A DNA stretch of 64,000 nt from positions 1 to 64,000 of the forward strand of contig JAQFVV010006722.1 of the NCBI GenBank assembly GCA_028023455.1, given 5' to 3'. The position numbers were made by a program, and so were the translations under genes. A model generated the notes under the pieces. The model saw nothing but the letters and a program-made list of their open reading frames with translations, searched no databases and was not told the origin of the DNA. The stretch comes from Epiperipatus broadwayi (Eukaryota; Onychophora; Udeonychophora; Euonychophora; Peripatidae). Positions 42,593 to 52,661 of the stretch are shown piece after piece (the first letter of the stretch is position 1; each line of letters begins with the position of its first letter).

Positions 42593-44650
42593 TATAACGA
42601 TCGAAATGAAAGTGAAGATCGAATCTAACCGCAAAAACAATATCTGCAACTACCAGGGCGCCATCTAGGCATTTGAGCCTAGAAAAATTTATAGAGTAGG
42701 CAGATACGCGCTGTTAAGATTCCACTTTATTTAAATATTCCGATCGTTAGCCCAAGTCACTAGCTCAGCGGAGACGCAGAGATAAAAATCTATATCTTAA
42801 TTTATATCTTAAATATCAATAAATAAAAGCCACTGCCAGAAATTAACACATAAAAATATTTATTTACGCACATATAAAATAACATTTAAATTTTGAGGAA
42901 TAAGTTTAACATTTTAGATTTTTATATTAACTTTTAATTTTACATTTAACTAAGTTTCAATGAGTTTAATATTTTATTTAGATAGTCAAGTATGAATAGA
43001 CTACATAGATCTGCATTTGAAAAGAAAATATTCTTCCCTGATTTAACCTTAGGCAACAAATTTCGCAACCAAACTGGCGCCAATCCATCTGATACATTCA
43101 TGTATTCAATGTAGCATGATACGACAACACAAAATACTATACTGTCAGGAAAGTACATCTGAACAGTAAGTAGAATTAGAGAAGACATTGACTCTCCACC
43201 AACAGGAATGTCACATCTGTTGGCAAGTAGAACAATAAACAAAAAACTCCATAGGAATGGACTGCGGTCTTCTGCCGACTTACAAACCCATCCATAGGCA
43301 AACAGAAGGTGTGTGGCGTATATATGCAATCCTGCCCGAAGCGGATCTCATACTACATCTACTAATTACACAAATATATCCAATCCATTGAGCCAATTCA
43401 ACTACGAAACGAATAACCTAAGATTACCCTCCCTTAATATAACTTTACAAAACTATATAGCCATTCACGCCCGACTTAAATTTAACATTTAGATACATTC
43501 GCACAAATGAATTTTATAAAATTTGTTTTAAAATGTTGAGTATAGATCAGCTGCACAGATTCCATGGTCAAAAACATCCCAAATTAAACACAACCGATCA
43601 AAATACAAAGTCATCGATAAGCGTCACTTGCATAGGGAATATACAAATCCCATTAGCATTCATCGTAAGATGCTTGCAGTGATATCGTTGACATATATTC
43701 TAATCGAATGTGAAAACCACAACATTATCAACCGCTAACGAATCTATGCAACGTCTATACCCAACCTTAAATTTCATCATTTAAAATTTAAACAACAAAT
43801 AATTTATACAATAAGAGAAAAAAAAATGGAAATGATTTTTATCAATCGGAAAACATATAAAATTAAACATTATTAATTTGATTTAAAAACTTACAAAAGT
43901 CAGATAAGAGTCCGTTTTTAACATTTAAGTTGGCTTGTTTATCAATTTATAAAACTTGATGAAAGTTCTTAATTGATTTTAATAATTGTTCATTTCATAT
44001 AGCTTATGGTAGAAGAGTCCAGGTTCCTGTTTTTAATTCCCGCGATGCCTCCATTGGAAGATAATGTTCTGGAGATGGCAATAGCTGGTTCAAGGTATCA
44101 CAGTCTTTTCCTTTTTCTTTTTTTAAATAGAGAGTGTGGTATGTGCGTCCTACCACAACTCTCAAACACACAATGCTGGAACTCCCGAAAAAACTGTATT
44201 TCCCTTTTTATATTAATCCACACAGATTCAATCAACAAAACGTCACTAATCCATCACTTTCGTTAGGGTCCGAGCCAAGGCTTAGTGCTTCCATTGGTCA
44301 AGCTAATTTCTCTTTATTTTCTTATCTATCTTTCATCAGATCATTTTAATTATACAAGAGCCCAAGGCTAGCTTGCTTTTCAAACAATTTATAAACAATC
44401 ATTTCCATTTACAGATTACATTAATTAATACCTGTTTTTATTTTTAAATCTTGTACTTTTTTTTATAAAAAAAGTACGTTCAAATACTTATTTGTTTTTT
44501 TTAAAAAAAAAATATTTTAAAGTTTGGCATCTGTGCGAATGTATATACGTTTAACAAACATTTTAATTTTAGCGTTTAGTTTTTTACTTTTATTTGCGAA
44601 CTTTTAAGTTTTTATTTTAAATTAATGTAACGACATATTTATATATCATT

Positions 44651-44653
<3 letters not shown>
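42593..44653 (-). repeat. E right LTR (5' LTR in coding sense)
   Basis: Begins TATAACGATCG (TG changed to TA) and ends TCATTACA at 44653. Confidence 0.85.

Positions 44654-44695
<42 letters not shown>
44654..44695. repeat. (TA)n microsatellite at the right junction of E
   Basis: About 21 TA units between element E and an older relative of its LTR. Confidence 0.97.
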
Positions 44696-44698
<3 letters not shown>

Positions 44699-45627
44699 CG
44701 TATAAAAATATTAAGACATAATCAACATAATGAATCTATGCAGCTATCTACACCCAATTTTAAATTTAATACATTTTAATAATTTAGTTAATAGATAAAA
44801 TAAATAAAATGAAAAATGGAAATGATTAACAGACATAATGCAATATTACTTTTAGGTCAGATAAGAGTTCATACTTTATATAACTAATTAAAAGTTTGTC
44901 AAAGTTCATATTGAATTAATAAGAGTTCATACTTTCCATGAGAGATCTGAAGTCTGTTTAATATTTCTGGGAATATCGGTCCATTGTTTGCTGCCATTCA
45001 GTGCTCATTAGTTTGGAGGCTGCCTCAGTTGGCATATTACAGGAAATTAAATCTATTGCAGACTCTTACATCACAGAGTCTGCAATACAGCTACAGTTCA
45101 TATGTAGATTAATTGTCAGCTCTTTGCAACAACTTACTTTTTCTTTTTATAGGGTTAGACCTCTCTTATCAGTAAATTTTCGGATCCATCGAACAAGATA
45201 TCACTGATCCTAAGGTCTCTTTTTGGGTCTGTGCTGTGGCTTGGTGCTTCCATTGGTCAATTTTTAATTTCATTCTCTTATCTGACCTTTATTATTTAAG
45301 TTCTCCCAAGGGTTAGTTTGCTTTACATTTAATTAATAAAACAATCATTTCCATTTTCTAAGATTAAACATGATAAAAATCAACATTTATTTCTGTTTTC
45401 AAAAATATCAATCTTTATCTATAGATCTTTACTTTTATTACAAAAAAATACTTGCAAATACTTTTTTTCTTAAAATAGTTTGAAAGTTTTTCATCTGTGT
45501 GATCTATATATGTTAAACATAATTCTTTTAATTTTCTTTTAGTTTTTAATACACTTTTTATTTAAGATTTATTTCTCCCTTTATTTTAATTTTAAAATAA
45601 TGTAACAGCATATGTATACCATTATAA
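44696..45627. mobile_element. Old truncated LTR relic of the C/E family
   Basis: Parallel to 40945-41879 with many changes: GAATCTATGCAGCTATCTAC against GAATCTATGCAACGTCTATA, TGGAAATGATT, GTCAGATAAGAGT, TTCCATTGGTCAA, CAATCATTTCCATTT, and an ATGTAACAGCATAT end. The first half of the LTR is missing. Confidence 0.7.
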
Positions 45628-45745
45628 TATATATAGCAAAGAAATCAAGTCATATATCACATACCTAATTTAACAAGCTTGTATTACAAATGTTATCTAA
45701 TGAGCTTGCCAATAACTCTTAATAAGCTTTCCAGAATGTCCCCAA

Positions 45746-45800
45746 TATCTCCAAACAGACTGGTTTCTGCTTCTGACTTCCTCATTGAAGTGCTAGGATA
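45746..45800 (-). ncRNA. Degenerate hammerhead ribozyme relic
   Basis: On the minus strand AATGAGGAAGTCAGAAGCAG and GAAACCAGTCTGT keep the GAAA, stem III and cleavage region, but the CTGANGA box is damaged. Confidence 0.45.
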
Positions 45801-45970
45801 GTCAAGCATTAGATTTAAAATACTTAGTTCAGTCCCATTTGGCTATTTAAGTTAGATAGCTGAATTTGAAAACATATGGATGTCTGAAAATTTCGAATTT
45901 TTTAGTTAATAGTTAACCATTATATAAAGTGCTGGGCTTGATCTGGTACTTTAAATCTAATGCTTGAATC

Positions 45971-46022
45971 TCCTAGCACCTCACTGAGAAAGCCAGAAGC
46001 AGAAACTGGTCTGGGATTGAGG
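45971..46022 (+). ncRNA. Degenerate hammerhead ribozyme relic
   Basis: CCTCACTGAGAAAGCC, then AGAAGCAGAAACTGGTCTGG. CTGA, GAAA, ACTGGT and the GTC-TGGG junction survive; G/A at the end of the CTGANGA box are disordered. Confidence 0.5.
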
Positions 46023-46170
46023 ATATTCTGAAAAGCTTGTTAAGAGCTATTAGTAAGCTCATTAGATAATATATACATATGTAATATAGGGAGTGTACCA
46101 ATAACTCAAACAAGCTCTTATTTAATAAGTGCGGTACGAATATTTAAAATTTCTATCTAGAATATTATTA

Positions 46171-46220
46171 TCCCCAAACCATTTGGTTTCAAGCTTATGG
46201 CTCACCTCAGTGAAAAGCTA
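46171..46220 (-). ncRNA. Hammerhead-like ribozyme, array copy 1
   Basis: On the minus strand CACTGAGGTGAGCCATAAGC, then TTGAAACCAAATGGTTTGGG. CTGA, stem II, GAAA and stem III are retained. Position 9 of the core is U where A is expected, and the cleavage triplet GGTC is mutated to GGTT. Confidence 0.55.
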
Positions 46221-46590
46221 GAACAATAAGACATTAGAACTAAAATATCAACTTAAAGACTAGCACTTATTTAATATGCAACTATTGTGAGAAAATCTGA
46301 AATTTTCAGATGTAAAAAATATTTTTAAATCCAGCTATCTAACTCAAATAGCCATATGAGACTTAACCAAATTCAAATCTATCATATATTAATAGCCTTA
46401 GCATTGCCAAATCCTTAATGGTAAAATTATAATAATCAATAAAGCAAGTTATATATAATGTGACATTGCTTTTAAAAAGCTCATATTTATAAATATGTAA
46501 TATAGGGAGCATACCAATAGCTCAAACAAGCTCTTATTTAATAAGTATAATAAAAGAAAAATTTTGAAATCTCTGTCTGTTTAGTTTTTA

Positions 46591-46641
46591 TCCCCAGACC
46601 AATTGATTTCGAGTTTATGGCTCACCTCAGTGAGGATCTAG
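46591..46641 (-). ncRNA. Hammerhead-like ribozyme, array copy 2
   Basis: Minus strand: TCACTGAGGTGAGCCATAAA, CTCGAAATCAATTGGTCTGG. Core U at position 9; GAAA, GTC and stem I TGGGGA against TCCTCA-like are present. Confidence 0.6.
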
Positions 46642-46982
46642 AATATTTGGACACTAGACCTAAAATATCAACTCAAAACCTAGCACTTATTTAATATGTA
46701 ACTATTGAGAAAAAAATCTGACATTTTCAGACATAAAAAATGTCTATATGGGACTGAACCAAATTCAGATCTACCATATATTAATAGCTTTAACATCACC
46801 AAAACCTTAAAGGTAAAATTATAATAATCAATAAAGCAAGTAATATAGAATGTGACATTGCTTTTAAAAAGCTTGTATTTACAAATATATAATATAGGGA
46901 GCATACCAATAGCTCAAACATGCTCTTATTTAATAAAATTGGTAAGAAAAAATATTTGAAATCTCTGTCTAGAATATTCTTA

Positions 46983-47030
46983 TCCCCAGACTAATTGGTT
47001 TCGAGCTTATGGTCACCTCAGTGAGGAGCT
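46983..47030 (-). ncRNA. Hammerhead-like ribozyme, array copy 3
   Basis: Minus strand: CTCCTCACTGAGGTGACC, ATAAGCTCGAAACCAATTAG, TCTGGGGATA. Good stem I and GAAA; position 9 is U; stem II has lost one base. Confidence 0.6.
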
Positions 47031-47071
47031 ACTCGGTTTTGAGTTGATATTTTAGATCTAGTGTCTGAATG

Positions 47072-47125
47072 TTCTAGCTCCTCAGTGAGGCGAGCCATAA
47101 GCTCGAAACCAATTGGTCTGGGGAT
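47072..47125 (+). ncRNA. Hammerhead-like ribozyme, inverted array copy
   Basis: CTCCTCAGTGAGGCGAGCCA, TAAGCTCGAAACCAATTGGT, CTGGGGAT. Stem II GAGC/GCTC, GAAA, the palindromic stem III ACCAATTGGT and the GTC cleavage site are perfect. CTGA has become GTGA, so it is probably inactive. Confidence 0.6.
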
Positions 47126-47285
47126 AAAAATATTCTAGATAAAGATTTTAATTTTTTTTCTCTTACCGCACTTATTAAATAAAAGCTTGTTTGAGCTATT
47201 GGTATGCTCCCTATATTACATATTTGTAAATACAAGCTTTTTAAAAGCAATGTTACGTTATATATGACTTGCTTTATTGATGATT

Positions 47286-48203
47286 ATATATATATGTAGA
47301 CATTTAGATTATGTGTTTCATATATGTGCAATCCAGATCCACAAAGTTAATGAGCTATACAAAAAAGTAATTTTAATTGCAGGAAGGCACAAACTTCCTT
47401 CATTAAAATTATCCTTTTCCTCTTTTAATTCTTGATATTCATTTGAGGGTGTTTTCAACATTTTTGTCATTTTTAAAATAATATATATATATATATATGT
47501 TATATATAAAAAGGTTTTTGAAAAAGATTTTTTTTTTGTATTGCAGTAATATATATATATTGACTAAATTTTGAGTTTATGATTAGTTTTCTATCTTAAA
47601 GTTTTTTATTTCTAAAAAGAAAAAGAAAAGAATCTTATTTTAATAAGAAATAATATAAAATAATGTGATTTATCTAAAAGTTTTTAATTCTGTTTTTTTT
47701 TCCCATCTAATTTGTTATAAAATTTCATAGATATTTTTTATCATTTATGAAAATTAAATAATTGATTGCAAAATGCACTACATTTTTAAAAATTCTTTTT
47801 TCTTTAAAGGAAAATAATATATTAATAACGCACAAAACTAGACTAAGGAATCAATAAATTTCCCATGAATTCTAGAAATCTTTGTTTAAAATTGATTAAA
47901 CTGCATCAGTTTAAAAATTAAATCTACACTACAGTATATATCTTCTGACCAAACAAACCTGTTTTTTATCAAGTCGCATGTAAACATTGAAGATTAAAAA
48001 ATGAATATTTGTTTTTGGTATTTTTATTTAATACATGTAAGTGTGTTCACTTTAAGAAAAAGATTATAACTGATTTCAAGCATTACTATAAATGTTTCGC
48101 GCGAGCACACACACATATATGTGTGTATACAAAAAAAATCTGGAAAAAAGTCAGTTCCAATTATTATTAGTGCAAACACCATTAGTTCAAATATTCATTG
48201 TTT
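47286..48203. other. AT-rich non-coding stretch
   Basis: Short (TA)n runs near 47485-47500 and 47550-47560; nothing else recognised. Confidence 0.5.
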
Positions 48204-48469
48204 GTAAACAGAGCAAAACTCTCCATACAGTATATTGCCACCTGTGCTAAACAGAGTAATCAATGGATGCCAGAAGGCTTGTGCATAAAATCCCTATCTA
48301 ATGCCTACTCATCCAATATCCCCAGACTAGTTTCTGGCTTGTGTTTAGTCTGGGGATATTGGATGAGTAGGCATTAGATAGGGATTTTATGCACAAGCCT
48401 TCTGGCATCCATTGATTACTCTATTTAGCACAGGTGGCAATACTGTATGGAGAGTTTTGCTCTGTTTAT
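48204..48469. mobile_element. Near-perfect fold-back element with a hammerhead-like centre
   Basis: Arms of ~125 bp are almost perfect reverse complements: AAACAGAGCAAAACTCTCCA at the left, TGGAGAGTTTTGCTCTGTTT at the right. The outer arms match the fold-back at 20721-20889. The inner part contains ATCTAATG and CCAATATCCCCA as in the hammerhead-bearing units. Suggests a composite or dimeric element. Confidence 0.8.
48313..48362 (-). ncRNA. Hammerhead ribozyme relic at the palindrome tip
   Basis: On the minus strand a perfect 12-bp stem I (CCAATATCCCCA with TGGGGATATTGG) encloses GAAACTAGTC, that is GAAA, palindromic stem III ACTAGT and the cleavage triplet. The CTGANGA box is replaced by GACTAAAC, so it is degenerate. 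Confidence 0.4.
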
Positions 48470-48810
48470 CAACAATTAATGTGCTAGTATAGAAAATGTG
48501 ATCATGTGATTCATTGTTTGGTTGATTGTTGCACCAAAAAAAAATTGAAAACTATTCTTCACTAGCTATATATGTTTCCCATAACAAATCACCATCAAAT
48601 GCCTTAGCCCCTGTATCATTTAGTGCATTGATAGTGGGCAGACTATATGTCCTAAGATACATGGATTTGCTCTGTTGTTTTCAGTGCTCAAGCTTTTGAA
48701 CTTTTGAGCAAGAAAGCAATTGATTATTTTTTATATTAGATGCTTTGAAATTCATAGTTATTGAAGTTGGTGTCTCTACAGATATTTTTTCATGCTTTCA
48801 ATATATATAT
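48470..48810. other. AT-rich non-coding stretch ending in (TA)n
   Basis: Nothing recognised; 48800-48810 is the short TA run at the start of F. Confidence 0.5.
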
Positions 48811-51800
48811 TGTAACCATATATTTTAGTATAAAATATATTAACTGATGTAACTAGTATAAAAATTTCTCTTTCTTCGTTTGGTGATTTGAGTGGCTTGA
48901 GCTGCACTTTGAACAGATTACTTTCTTATATTATTTTAATAAATTTAAGTTTGCTTCTTCCCATATACTAACTTATATCAAAACGTTTAACTTTTTTTAA
49001 ATTTTTACAACACATTAAAATTTGGTAAAATATTAGTAAAAATAATAATATTATTTTTAATTATTTAAAATGATCTTAAATTATTATTTCTATTGAATTA
49101 ACAAAAAACCATTTGTTCAATTAAAATAAATTATTAAAAATAAATACAGTAATTACGTATGCGTCTCAATGTAAAAAAGAAAAGAGCGCGAATTTAAAGG
49201 AACATCGTCTGTTAGTTTGCTTTTGGAAAAAAGAGAAAGAAAAGAAAATGGTAAAGGCAAATGGTATAAATTTGATAAGCTTATTTTAAAATAGTTAATA
49301 AGTAAACGGATTACCACAAAACTTGCTATAAATGTAAATATAACATAGTGGTGATCAATTATAAGATGAATTGCTAAATTTAAAAGTCTGTTCAAGTCGG
49401 CTGGCCAAGTGGATCGAATCATCGGTAATAAATTTTCCAATATTACATTTTTAAAATGTCGGAGCTTCCCAGTTTAAGTTTGAAAGAATTAAATACAAGA
49501 TTTTGATATGTTTTGAAATATTTATTATTCTACAATTTGGAAAAATTAAATAAGTATTTTAATTATAGAAGTTTTATGAATATGAGAATTTGTTTTTTTA
49601 AAAAGAAGAATTTTAAGTTAAAGTAAAGCGTTAAAGTTATCAAAATATTTTAATATTTCCGTTTTTTAATTCTGATAAAATATAATATTGATTGATATTT
49701 AACTTTACAAGGCCAGTAATATTTGCTAGTTAATTTGTTTAACATTTGGATAATAAACATTCTTCAAATAATTAATCAAAGCTATTTTATAATTTTATCG
49801 TCGGTTTAAAATGAATAAATTGATTGCTGTAATTAGTATTCCTGGATTAACGCGTGGATAAATAAATACTTGCATGGATGTGATAAACTTGGAACACTTT
49901 TGATAGAGAAATGTAGAGATTAATAACTTTATGAAAAACATTTTCATTTAAATTCTGCGTATCATGTTTTAAAATTGTTTCATGTTTGGGGAGCCACGCA
50001 AAATCGTTAATCTAATATTGCTTATAATAACTAATCAAATGGATAGAATTGCATGTATGGAATTTAACTACAGTTATAGCTATTACCTCGTATACTCATT
50101 ATTCTACACATCGTACATGGATTCCACGGATCACATTAGGAGTTATAAAATGCTATACAATCCAATTTGTGATACACACATCTGCTAAAATTCATGTATT
50201 GAACTATAAAATGCTTTACATTTAGTTTTATCACACACACACCGTTAAATTTTATATATTTGATGAATAATACAATAATTTATTTTATCGTTATAAGAAC
50301 TTGCATGTGAAGTTCAAAAGTTATATTTATTAAGTTTAAATTAATAGGGGTTGAATAAAATATTTATTCAAGAGAATAGCGCTTGCGGAAAAGCTTAAAA
50401 GTGAATGAATTCATGAGATATATCAATCTTTGTGAGATGTTTTGTGAGTCTTTCCAGATTTATATTCCTATGCCAATATTACTTATATTATATTACACAT
50501 GTTTATTTTAAGCAAGATAAGTAGTACATTAGTTGTCCTGATTAGCGTAACATTTTATTATGCAAGAACCCACATTTGCTAAAGTGTTAGCGTATTCTGA
50601 ATAGTCAGAAGAACTGAGGAGGATGATTTTGCACTTTAATGTGAAGTAAATAATAATGTTGTTTTAGAATGTTAAAGGGCTTTAATCTGTGCTGGTGGTT
50701 AATCCACAGATTATTTTAATTGCCATTTTTGTATTTTACACACATTCCTGTGCCGGTGGTTAATCCGCGGAATTGTGTGATTATACATATTACTTTATGA
50801 TGGTGTTTAAATACACAAAACGTTTAGTATTATTTAATTCCTACGTGTAGATGAATGCATCCACAGGAATATGTTTGCTTCACAGATATAAGTTGGGCAA
50901 AGTATTTTAGTTAAATCTGCTAAATCATCTTTTTCATTTGTAAGCATAATTTATCGGTTAGATTATTAAATGGTAGCAGGACATTCTATTCAAGTACTTC
51001 ATAATAATTAACTGTTGGTTGATTATTATTAACCGGAACGTAAGTTTAAATTGTCACTTTAAAATGATTACATTATAGCTAAATCATACAGACATCATAT
51101 TATTTATTATATTATTATAGGTGTACAATAGGGATTTATTGAATCTGGAAATGACGTTAAATATTTCATGAGTTTGATGCTGAATTTCGTATAATCTCAT
51201 CAATATTCATTATATTAGATTGAAATAAGGTATGATTAGGTTTTTAAATACTGTACCTATAAGATGTTATTGAAGAAAGTCAATGGAATTATCATTTATT
51301 TATTTTATTTGTTTATTTATGTTTTATTTAGAATATTGAAATTAATTACTTATTGTTCATAAATTTGTAAATAAACGTTGATTTATAATTAAACTTACTG
51401 TGCCGTTGCTATGTGTCATTCATAACATCAGAAATCATAAACTTTGGATAGAGCATACATTGAAGAGCATACATTGAATTACATATTATCGTCAACATGA
51501 TATAAGAGTTTATAAATATTTTTTTTTGAGAAAAACATTTAGATGCTTTTCGTCTTTGGTAGTTTATGATGAGTAAGGTATAATAAAATCCCATTTACCT
51601 TTTCCATCATTGTGGCTTTGCGTAGTTGATTCTAGTATAAAATTAAAATTAATTATTAAACTTGTGAACAGATTTACCAAATAATGATATGATTAAATAT
51701 ATTTACTTAACGTTTTTAAATTGTCATTTGTCAGTATAATAAGAGTCTCAGTAATATGATAAACTATAAAATCAGAACCCAAGTATTTATATTTATTTAT

Positions 51801-52260
51801 TGCAAAGCTTTACCTGGACTAGCATTCGTATTAGAAATCATATAGATGGTTTAAAATTTCATAATCTTATGTAGTTCCACAAATTATGCCATCTTGTACA
51901 TGGTCGGCCATAGGGTCGCATACAATAAAAATCGCAAATTAAGGTTTAAAAGTAATAACATTGGACTTATAATTTGTTTAATGTGTTTTATAGTAATACT
52001 ATGATAGGTGTTCGCGGTATACCCTGGCTGCGATCAAATAAATTGTAAAAAGTTTATATTAGATCATTAGTTTGATCTATGGTAAGTTGCTCCAGATGTT
52101 GATTGTGGTCTTTGGTGCATTAAATAGATAGCATGATATGTTTTTTTGGTAACAGCTCTTAATAGCTGACAATAATTGAGTGAGAGTTGATCAGTGATCA
52201 AGGTTACGATTCTCAGTGCACTTATATTACGTAATTGGGACATCTGAATTTACGGTTACA
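48811..52260. mobile_element. F: 3.45-kb solo-LTR-like block in (TA)n
   Basis: Starts TGTAACC directly after ATATATATAT and ends GGTTACA directly before an ATTTATATATATAT run, a perfect 7-bp inverted terminus of LTR type. No interior direct repeat or credible ORF; a 95-codon minus-strand frame (49153-49440) is unrecognised. Near 50685-50780 a short motif, GGTGGTTAATCC, occurs twice. Family membership is unknown. Confidence 0.5.
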
Positions 52261-52320
52261 ATTTATATATATATGAAAAGAAAGTTACTGTTAACACTAA
52301 CTGAAATAATTATAGAAAAT

Positions 52321-52477
52321 ATACAAACCATTATACAATTACAAATATCCAGTAACGCCCTCTGTTTAAAGATCTATATCTCAATAATAGTATCATTTTA
52401 AGGTTTGCTATTATTGAGATATAGATCTTTAAACAGAGGGCGTTACTGGATATTTGTAATTGTATAATGGTTTGTAT
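52321..52477. mobile_element. Perfect hairpin (MITE-like) element
   Basis: 52321-52390 and 52408-52477 are almost exact reverse complements around a 17-bp loop (CAGTAACGCCCTCTGTTTAA against TTAAACAGAGGGCGTTACTG). It lies in TA-rich sequence between F and G. A second inverted pair (AACTCTATAAATAAATATT near 52495 and its complement near 52590) follows. Overlapping frames are palindrome shadows. Confidence 0.85.
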
Positions 52478-52661
52478 ATTTATATATATATGTAACTCTA
52501 TAAATAAATATTTGAAAATACAATAATTAAAAGTCAATAAAAATTATATGTATAACTATTTATAAATAAATATTAATAAATATAAATATTTATTTATAGA
52601 GTTACGTATATTATTTTGAAGAAATACAGACATCGATTTGTAATATTATATATATATATAT

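Larger units (their letters stand above)
39837..44653 (-). mobile_element. E: LTR element with a 713-bp non-coding interior (LARD/TRIM-like)
   Basis: Two ~2.05-kb direct repeats, nearly identical except for the first ~45 bases, flank 713 bp with no ORF. A PBS-like sequence beside the right repeat sets a minus-strand orientation. Outer termini TGTAACG and TTACA lie directly in (TA)n on both sides. Frames inside the LTRs (minus 40202-40552 and 42946-43329; plus 41355-41570 and 44134-44349) are duplicated with the LTR and differ in length through small indels, so they are not credible genes. Confidence 0.87.
45690..46072. mobile_element. Inverted pair of hammerhead-bearing units
   Basis: Left arm (about 45690-45830) and right arm (about 45935-46072) are inverted copies: AATAACTCTTAATAAGCTTT against AAAGCTTGTTAAGAGCTATT. 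Each carries a degenerate hammerhead-like core. The middle (45850-45930) matches the 5' part of the unit at 17640-17925. Confidence 0.65.
46077..47285 (-). repeat. Tandem array (~400-bp unit) ending in an inverted copy
   Basis: Units start at about 46077, 46492 and 46885 with ATATGTAATATAGGGAG, then CCAATAGCTCAAACAAGCTC, so the period is 393-415 bp. The third unit is cut at about 47037 and continues as an inverted copy to about 47285, forming a palindrome centred near 47040. Each unit carries a hammerhead-like motif, in minus orientation in the tandem part and plus orientation in the inverted part. Tandem plus inverted partial copies are typical of Penelope-like elements. A 74-codon minus-strand frame inside (46680-46904) is chance. 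Confidence 0.75.

Noticed and set aside
45001-45207. 68-codon plus-strand frame
   Set aside because: Lies in an LTR relic of the C/E family; no support as a gene.
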